Assembly: GCA_018224315.1 (NCBI GenBank)
Contig: JAGTVF010000167.1
Coordinates: forward strand, 1-11,960
Source: Desulfobacterales bacterium
Lineage (GTDB): Bacteria > Desulfobacterota > Desulfobacteria > Desulfobacterales > Desulfosalsimonadaceae
Direction: 5' to 3'
DNA: 11,960 bases
The position numbers and the translations under genes were made by a program. The notes under the pieces are model-generated. The model made no database searches. It was given only the letters and a program-made list of their open reading frames with translations, and was not told where the DNA came from. Numbering within the stretch: position 1 is the stretch's first letter; the number at the start of each line of letters is the position of its first letter. Below are positions 6,893 through 11,960 of this stretch, piece after piece.

Positions 6893-7097
6893 GCAAAAAA
6901 AGAAGCAGCTTCAAAACCAGCTTGCAGAAGTGGAAAAACAGCTTGCGGATCTCAATGAAAGAATCCCGCCCCATTCCGTTAAACCGGTGTTTATCCGGCA
7001 GCTCGATGAACTGGAGCAACAGCGCGATGAAATTCAAAAACAGCTCCGGCAGCTGGAAAACCTTGCGGACAGCGCTTTTACAGGCGAAAACCAATGA
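6885..7097 (+). CDS. Small coiled-coil protein of unknown function, overlapping the end of moeA
   Basis: This 70-residue, strongly charged protein is made almost entirely of K, E, Q, L and R heptad-like sequence. Residues about 3-26 and 35-62 look like two amphipathic helices joined by the turn RIPPHSVKP (26-34), so a helical hairpin is the simplest picture. There is no signal peptide, membrane segment or cysteine. The ATG at 6885 lies within the last codons of moeA (ATGTCTGA, 8-nt overlap), and AAGGAA stands about ten bases upstream, which supports coupled translation with moeA. I have an uncertain recollection of similar short proteins with a P-x-H-S-V-K-P turn in other anaerobic bacteria, but I know of no function and assign none. 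Reality of the gene is supported by the tight overlap, the clean stop before a gap, and protein-like composition. Confidence 0.7.
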   Translation: MSEQKKKQLQNQLAEVEKQLADLNERIPPHSVKPVFIRQLDELEQQRDEIQKQLRQLENLADSAFTGENQ

Positions 7098-7104
7098 ATC
7101 CGGG

Positions 7105-7133
7105 TTGAATTTCTCCGGCACCGGCGCTATTGT
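7105..7133 (+). promoter_or_regulatory. Weak candidate promoter upstream of ptsP
   Basis: TTGAAT (7105-7110) and TATTGT (7128-7133) are separated by exactly 17 bases, each matching four of six sigma70 consensus positions. They lie in the 120-bp gap before ptsP, the longest gap in the rightward gene series. The rest of that gap holds only a weak GGGA/TCCC inverted repeat (about 7174-7193) without a T-run, and I see no other signal in it. Confidence 0.3.
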
Positions 7134-7217
7134 TAGGCAGGTTTGAATTGTCGCGCTAAATTCGCAAATATCGGGAGCAGGCGTGTTCCCGGACCCAATG
7201 CAACCGGAAAAACATTG

Positions 7218-9539
7218 ATGCAGATACACCAGATCAGCATACTTGAAGATATATTTCAGACCCTGAAGGATTCGGAAAATCCGGAATCCGCCCTGGAACA
7301 GATTGTGTCCAAGGTGGCCCGGAGCCTAAACATTGATGTCTGTTCCGTCTATGTTTATGACCCCATGGAAAACCGTCTGGTTTTAAAGGCCACCCACGGG
7401 CTTTCGGCTTCATTTGTGGATTATATTGAAATGGACACCAGCGAGGGGCTGACCGGCATGGCAGTGGAGCAGATGCAGCCGGTGCTGGTGGTCAATCCGG
7501 CCACCCATCCCAGGTTCAAGTATTATGCAGGAAGCGGTGAAGAACGCTATGCCACTTTTCTGGGGCTGCCGTTGATCTATCACCAAAAGGTGCTCGGGGT
7601 CCTGGTGGTCCAGACATTGGCGGAAAATGGCATCCGGGAGCAAGATATTCCGCTTTTTTCCAATATTGCCAGTCAGATTTCGGCCACCGTGGCCTATACC
7701 GGGCTGCTCGAGGACATGTCTGCCCGCCGGCCGGCGCTTCACCGGCGCCTGCCGGTTATGAAAATTTCCCGGAGTCTGCCTGACCCTTCGGCACCGGACT
7801 ATCTCCGGGGTGATCCGGTCTCCGAGCAGGTGGCAGAGGGCTATGCCCATTACCTGCCGGAAAACATCGATTTTGACCAGGTGCAGTGCAGCCGGACGGA
7901 TTCTCCCGAATCTGAAATGCAAAGGCTGAATCATGCCTTTGCCCGGGCCGCAGCCCAGATCCGGCTGCTGGCCCGCACCGGCGCGGGTCTTTCCGAGCAG
8001 GAATCGGCCATTTTGGATGCCCATCTGATGTTTCTGCAGGATGCGGGGTTAAAACGCAAAATCAAGGCCCAGATTGATTCGGGCAGATGCGCCGAGTATG
8101 CCTTAAAACAGGTGATCCTGGAGTATGTGGAAAATTTCCGGAGCATGGAGGATGCCTATTTAAGCGAGCGCGCCGCAGACGTGCTCGATATCGGCAGGCG
8201 GGTGCTGGGCCACTTGGTGGGCGTCTCCGGCGATCCCCACGAGCCCATGACCCGCCCCACCATTGTGGTGGCCTCAGACATTTCCCCGGTGGATCTGCTG
8301 GCCATGCGGCAGCCCAACTTAAAAGCCATTGTCACCGCCCGGGGAGGCCGCACCTCGCATACGGTGATTCTGGCCCGATCCCTGGAAATCCCCATTGTCA
8401 TCGGGGTTGAGGGTTTGTTTGAAAATGTCCGGGAAAAGGATTATCTCATCGTGGACGGCTCCTCTGGGTTTGTGTTTGTCAATCCCGATGAAAACATCCG
8501 CACTGAATATGAACGCCGTCAGGCGGAAAACCAGCAGATCCGTCTGCGTTTGTCCGCATTCCGGGATCTTCCCGCAGTCACCCTGGACAAGGTGTATGTG
8601 CGGCTCGGGGCCAATATCGGCCTGCTTTCCGACATCCCCCATGTCCGGGAATACGGCGCGGATCACATCGGCCTGTACCGCACCGAGTTTCCGTTTCTGC
8701 TCAGAAAAAGTTTTCCAACCGAAGAAGAACAGGTAAAGCTCTACACCCGCATGCTGCAGAAGGCAGAAGGCAGAACCGTTACCATCCGGACTTTTGACGT
8801 GGGGGGAGACAAGTTTTTGTCCTACCTGGATTATCCAAAGGAGGACAATCCCTTTCTGGGGTGGCGCTCCATCCGTATCAGCCTGGAGCTTGAAGAAGAA
8901 TTCCGCAAACAGATCCGGGCCATTTTGCGCGCTTCCGCCCACGGCCCGGTGCATTTGCTGTTTCCCATGATTTCCGGGGTTGAAGAGATCCGACAGGTGA
9001 CGGCCCTGGTGAATGCCGAAAAACAGGACCTGGATGAAAAGGGCATTGAATATGACCGTCAGATTGCCACGGGCATTATGATCGAGGTGCCCGGGGCTGC
9101 GGCCATTCTGGGCCGTTTGCTTAAATACGTGGATTTTGTGAGCATCGGCACCAATGACCTGATTCAGTACCTGCTGGCTGTGGATCGCAACAACAAAAAG
9201 GTGGGCAACCTCTACAATGCCCTTCATCCTTCGGTGATCGTCACCATTGCCGAAATTGTCCATGTCTGCAGGCAGCATCACAAGCCCGTGAGCATCTGCG
9301 GGGAATCGGCGTCCAAGCAGGCCTGCCTGCTTTTGTATGTGGGCATGGCCGCAGACCGCATCAGCATGACGCCTTCCTCGATTCCTGCGGCCAAGCAGTT
9401 TATCCGGGCCATCCGGTACGAGGACGCCCGCTATGCCCTGGATACGGTTTTGGAAATGGAGGACGTTAAAAGCATCAATGATTTTCTGGTTCATTATATT
9501 CAAAAGATCCTGCCGGCGCAGGCCGGGGCGGAAGCCTGA
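7218..9539 (+). CDS. ptsP: Phosphoenolpyruvate-protein phosphotransferase PtsP (GAF domain plus Enzyme I)
   Basis: This 773-residue protein is close in length to E. coli PtsP (748). An N-terminal GAF sensor domain spans about residues 17-160 (SLNIDVCSVYVYDP, then GLTGMAVEQ and FLGLPLIY). The HPr-interacting helical region follows (about 205-325). The swivelling domain carries the phosphorylated histidine H381 in GGRTSHTVILAR. The C-terminal PEP-binding barrel shows GLYRTEFPFL (R488), DNPFLGWRSIRI, GTNDLIQYLLAVDR and the catalytic cysteine C694 in SICGESAS. All active-site signatures are intact. The family takes phosphate from PEP and passes it to HPr/NPr and then to PtsN-type IIA proteins, as a regulatory relay and not for sugar uptake. 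The GAF domain senses a small ligand (glutamine and 2-oxoglutarate in enterobacteria). An in-frame TTG at 7143 would add 25 atypical residues; ATG 7218 is preferred, although its ribosome binding site is weak. No HPr or PtsN gene is visible here. Confidence 0.93.
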   Translation: MQIHQISILEDIFQTLKDSENPESALEQIVSKVARSLNIDVCSVYVYDPMENRLVLKATHGLSASFVDYIEMDTSEGLTGMAVEQMQPVLVVNPATHPRFKYYAGSGEERYATFLGLPLIYHQKVLGVLVVQTLAENGIREQDIPLFSNIASQISATVAYTGLLEDMSARRPALHRRLPVMKISRSLPDPSAPDYLRGDPVSEQVAEGYAHYLPENIDFDQVQCSRTDSPESEMQRLNHAFARAAAQIRLLARTGAGLSEQESAILDAHLMFLQDAGLKRKIKAQIDSGRCAEYALKQVILEYVENFRSMEDAYLSERAADVLDIGRRVLGHLVGVSGDPHEPMTRPTIVVASDISPVDLLAMRQPNLKAIVTARGGRTSHTVILARSLEIPIVIGVEGLFENVREKDYLIVDGSSGFVFVNPDENIRTEYERRQAENQQIRLRLSAFRDLPAVTLDKVYVRLGANIGLLSDIPHVREYGADHIGLYRTEFPFLLRKSFPTEEEQVKLYTRMLQKAEGRTVTIRTFDVGGDKFLSYLDYPKEDNPFLGWRSIRISLELEEEFRKQIRAILRASAHGPVHLLFPMISGVEEIRQVTALVNAEKQDLDEKGIEYDRQIATGIMIEVPGAAAILGRLLKYVDFVSIGTNDLIQYLLAVDRNNKKVGNLYNALHPSVIVTIAEIVHVCRQHHKPVSICGESASKQACLLLYVGMAADRISMTPSSIPAAKQFIRAIRYEDARYALDTVLEMEDVKSINDFLVHYIQKILPAQAGAEA

Positions 9540-9562
9540 AAATTTCCCGGAGAAAAGGTTGT

Positions 9563-10228
9563 ATGAACAACGCTCAAAGCGGTAAACCTTATGTGTTTTG
9601 TGATTTTGACGGCACCATCACCGCAGAGGAAAGCCTGCAGGCGGTGCTGGAGCATTTTCTGCCCCGGGAGTGGCACCGGATGAAATCCAAACTCGAATCC
9701 GGGGCTGTGACCCTGCGCGACGGGGTCCGGGAAATGCTGGAGTCCATTTCCTCTGACCAGTATCCGGACACCCTTGATTTTGTGCGCAAAATTCCGCTGC
9801 GGCCGGGGTTTGCCGAACTGCTGGCATTTCTCCGGGACCGGGCTGTTCCCTTTGTGGTGATTTCCGGGGGCGTTCGGGGCATGGTGGAAGCCGGGCTCGG
9901 GGATTTGACAGGCCAGGTGGATGAAATTTTTGCCGTTGACATTGATGACTCGGGCCCTTTTTTAAAGGTGCATTCCGGGTTTGAAGGCGGCGATGAACTG
10001 GTGGCCAAGGCAGCGGTGATGGACCGGTTTGACACGGATTTCCGGGTGGTGATCGGCGACGGCATGACCGATTACAACATGGCCCGGCACGGGGATCTGG
10101 TGTTTGCCCGGGACCGGCTGGCCGGGTATCTTTCAAAAAACCGCATTGACCACATCCAGTGGAATGATTTTTACGATATCCGCAAAACCCTGGAAAAACG
10201 GTTTGGCCAGGATGACAATTCAGGCTGA
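9563..10228 (+). CDS. MtnX-like HAD-IB family phosphatase
   Basis: This is a 221-residue soluble HAD phosphatase. Motif I is FCDFDGTIT with nucleophile D14 and general acid D16. Motif II is VVISGG (S101) and the C-terminal acidic motif is IGDGMTDYNMA (D166, D170). The N-terminal CDFDGTIT and PREWHRMK and the C-terminal DLVFARDRL and DFYDIRKTLE closely resemble Bacillus MtnX, the methionine-salvage phosphatase acting on 2-hydroxy-3-keto-5-methylthiopentenyl-1-phosphate. Bacillus MtnX carries a cysteine-rich insert that is missing here. No other methionine-salvage gene (mtnA, mtnB, mtnW) is in the window, so the family is well supported but the substrate is open; a SerB-like activity or another sugar phosphate is possible. 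It starts 23 nt after ptsP with AAAGG just upstream, and pgm follows 37 nt later, consistent with one transcript. Confidence 0.85.
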   Translation: MNNAQSGKPYVFCDFDGTITAEESLQAVLEHFLPREWHRMKSKLESGAVTLRDGVREMLESISSDQYPDTLDFVRKIPLRPGFAELLAFLRDRAVPFVVISGGVRGMVEAGLGDLTGQVDEIFAVDIDDSGPFLKVHSGFEGGDELVAKAAVMDRFDTDFRVVIGDGMTDYNMARHGDLVFARDRLAGYLSKNRIDHIQWNDFYDIRKTLEKRFGQDDNSG

Positions 10229-10265
10229 GGCCAGAAGTTGAAGGTGAAAAAGAAGGAAAACTGCC

Positions 10266-11915
10266 ATGACTGTAAATGACAATGCCGGCAAGCGTGCCAC
10301 AAGCGACATGCTCATCAACGTGCCCGGGCTGGTTTCAGCCTATTATACCCGGCACCCGGACCCGGAAGACCCCGCCCAGCAGGTGGCCTTCGGCACCTCG
10401 GGCCACCGGGGCTCATCGCTTCGCAACAGTTTCAACCAGGCCCATATCCTGGCGGTCAGCCGGGCCATCTGCGAGTACCGGAAAAGGGAAAACATTTCCG
10501 GTCCGCTGTTTATGGGCATGGATACCCATGCCTTGTCCGAGCCCGCGCTGATCACCGCCCTGGAAGTGTTTGCCGCAGCAGAAATTCCCGTGATGATCCA
10601 GAAAGATATGGGTTATACGCCCACGCCGGTGATCTCCCATGCCATTTTGACCTACAACCACGGGCGCCGCCAGGGCCTGGCAGACGGGGTGGTGATCACC
10701 CCCTCCCACAACCCGCCCGAGGACGGGGGGTTTAAGTACAACCCCCCCCATGGCGGACCTGCGGGAACCGATGTCACCAACCGGATTCAGGACCGGGCCA
10801 ATGCGCTTCTGGCCGAAGGTGTTGAAAACATTGCCCGCATCCCCTTTGAAAGGGCGAAAAAGGCTGCCACCACCCAGGAATATGATTATATCGAGCCTTA
10901 TGTGGAGGATCTGGCAAATGTTGTGGACATGGACACCATTTCCGGTGCGGGCCTTAAGATCGGGGTGGATCCCATGGGAGGTGCGGCGGTGTATTTCTGG
11001 GAACCCATTGCCCAGAAATACGGCCTGGATCTGGAAGTGGTCAACACCGGGGTTGATCCGGCCTTTGGGTTCATGCACCTGGACAAGGACGGAAAAATCC
11101 GCATGGATTGTTCATCTCCTTATGCCATGGCCGGTTTGATTGATTTAAAGGACCGCTTTGACATCGCCTTTGGCAATGATCCGGACGTGGACCGCCACGG
11201 CATTGTCACCAAAAGCGCAGGCCTGCTCAATCCCAACCATTACCTGACCGCGGCCATCTGGTATCTGTTTGCAAACCGTCCCCGATGGCCCCAGAACGCG
11301 GCCGTGGGCAAAACGTTGGTCTCCACGGCCATGATCGACCGGGTGGCCGGATTTCTCAAACGCCCCTTACAGGAGGTGCCGGTGGGGTTTAAATGGTTTG
11401 TGGAAGGACTTTTGAGCGGCCAATACGGGTTTGCCGGCGAGGAAAGCGCCGGGGCCTCCTTTTTGAGAAAAGACGGCACGGTTTGGTCCACGGACAAGGA
11501 TGGTATTATCTTAAACCTGCTGGCCGCTGAGATCACCGCAGCCACCCAGACTGATCCCGCGGGCATTTACAGCCGGATCGAGGCGCAATTCGGCCAGTGC
11601 GTCTACGAGCGCATGGATGCCCCGGCAACAGCGGAGCAGAAACGGATTTTGAAAAACCTGTCCCCAAAAATGATCGCAGCAGAGCAGTTGGCAGGCGAGC
11701 CCATAGAGCAGGTGCTGACCCGGGCGCCGGCCAATGATGCCCCCATCGGCGGGCTCAAGGTGGTTGCCCCAAACGGCTGGTTTGCCGCCCGGCCCTCGGG
11801 CACCGAGGAAATTTACAAGATTTACGCCGAAAGTTTCAAGGGTGCGGATCACTTGCGGCAGATCCAGAAGCAGGCACAGGAGATTGTGAAAAAAGCGTTT
11901 GAAAATGGAAATTGA
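10266..11915 (+). CDS. pgm: Phosphoglucomutase (alpha-D-glucose-phosphate specific)
   Basis: This 549-residue protein nearly equals the length of E. coli Pgm (546). It interconverts glucose-1-phosphate and glucose-6-phosphate in the cytoplasm. The N-terminal FGTSGHRGSSL is typical of the bacterial Pgm subfamily. The phosphoserine loop is TPSHNPPEDGGFKYN with catalytic S147. The magnesium-binding loop is NDPDVDRHG (D305, D307, D309). The sugar-specificity motif is GEESAG, and the phosphate-binding loop near the end is RPSGTEEIYKIYAESF. All four functional loops are intact. AAGGAAAA eight bases upstream supports the ATG at 10266. Its product or substrate glucose-1-phosphate feeds UDP-glucose, the donor for the sucrose-phosphate synthase at the other end of the window, and also glycogen. 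The two genes are on opposite strands and 8 kb apart, so this metabolic link is inference. The end overlaps the next gene by 11 nt. Confidence 0.96.
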   Translation: MTVNDNAGKRATSDMLINVPGLVSAYYTRHPDPEDPAQQVAFGTSGHRGSSLRNSFNQAHILAVSRAICEYRKRENISGPLFMGMDTHALSEPALITALEVFAAAEIPVMIQKDMGYTPTPVISHAILTYNHGRRQGLADGVVITPSHNPPEDGGFKYNPPHGGPAGTDVTNRIQDRANALLAEGVENIARIPFERAKKAATTQEYDYIEPYVEDLANVVDMDTISGAGLKIGVDPMGGAAVYFWEPIAQKYGLDLEVVNTGVDPAFGFMHLDKDGKIRMDCSSPYAMAGLIDLKDRFDIAFGNDPDVDRHGIVTKSAGLLNPNHYLTAAIWYLFANRPRWPQNAAVGKTLVSTAMIDRVAGFLKRPLQEVPVGFKWFVEGLLSGQYGFAGEESAGASFLRKDGTVWSTDKDGIILNLLAAEITAATQTDPAGIYSRIEAQFGQCVYERMDAPATAEQKRILKNLSPKMIAAEQLAGEPIEQVLTRAPANDAPIGGLKVVAPNGWFAARPSGTEEIYKIYAESFKGADHLRQIQKQAQEIVKKAFENGN

Positions 11916-11960
11916 TCCGGCACTCATTGAGCAGACCAGGGGCTTTTTGGACCCGGAAGA
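11905..11960 (+). CDS. Start of a further gene, product not identifiable (truncated by the window edge)
   Basis: An ATG at 11905 opens a frame with no stop to the edge: 18 complete codons reading MEIDPALIEQTRGFLDPE. It overlaps the end of pgm by 11 nt, a typical tight operon junction, although no clear Shine-Dalgarno sequence precedes it. The opening phrase TRGFLDPEE faintly recalls the N-terminus of some class I SAM-dependent methyltransferases in Desulfobacterota, but that is an uncertain memory and far too little sequence to name a product. Confidence 0.5.
   Translation, partial: MEIDPALIEQTRGFLDPE

Noticed and set aside
7098..7217. Possible small RNA or leader peptide in the gap before ptsP
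   Set aside because: Only a weak GGGA/TCCC pairing and a weak promoter-like pair are visible, not enough to call an RNA or a short gene.
8319..9503. 394-codon open frame on the minus strand opposite ptsP
   Set aside because: It is wholly antisense to a gene with intact Enzyme I motifs, and its translation shows no family motif. Long antisense frames are expected from the GC-biased codon use of this genome.
1..11960. Mobile element, phage, defence or CRISPR content
   Set aside because: No transposase, integrase, terminal inverted repeats, direct-repeat arrays or tRNA-like attachment sites were seen, and the recognised genes are all housekeeping or metal-resistance types.

Overview
The window looks like ordinary chromosomal DNA of a Gram-negative anaerobe, most likely a sulfate-reducing Desulfobacterota (Deltaproteobacteria) or close relative. 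This is inferred from protein style (a MoeA of the GGPASN type, a GAF-containing PtsP, an MtnX-like phosphatase), GC-rich coding sequence and tight gene packing. No marker gene fixes the taxon. I see no rRNA, tRNA, CRISPR array, transposase, integrase or phage gene.

Layout. Two genes run leftward in the left quarter: a GTG-started PfkB-family sugar kinase (probably fructokinase, 2815-1898), overlapping by 17 nt a sucrose-phosphate synthase with a C-terminal HAD phosphatase domain (1914 to beyond the left edge). From about 3141 to the right edge everything runs rightward. First comes a metal-responsive unit: an ArsR/SmtB repressor and a Zn/Cd/Pb-type P1B ATPase. Then come moeA with a 70-residue coiled-coil protein overlapping its end, ptsP (GAF plus Enzyme I), an MtnX-like HAD phosphatase, phosphoglucomutase, and the first 18 codons of another gene. 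The 325-bp divergent intergenic region (2816-3140) holds a consensus-like promoter on each strand, and an SmtB-like operator overlaps the rightward one.

How the genes fit together. The leftward unit should make sucrose from UDP-glucose and fructose-6-phosphate. If the HAD domain is active it would also remove the phosphate, and the kinase would recycle free fructose. Phosphoglucomutase at the other end supplies glucose-1-phosphate for UDP-glucose or glycogen, so the window has a sugar-reserve or compatible-solute flavour. The repressor/ATPase pair is a self-contained metal-efflux module. moeA serves molybdenum (or tungsten) cofactor synthesis. ptsP heads a regulatory nitrogen-type phosphotransfer chain whose partners (HPr/NPr, PtsN) are not in view.

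I did not find evidence of a wholly new system. The best second-look items are the fused synthase with its phosphatase nucleophile motif intact, the repressor carrying two metal-site signatures beside a strong operator match, the efflux ATPase with a short Cys cluster in place of its metal-binding domain, and the small coiled-coil protein overlapping moeA.
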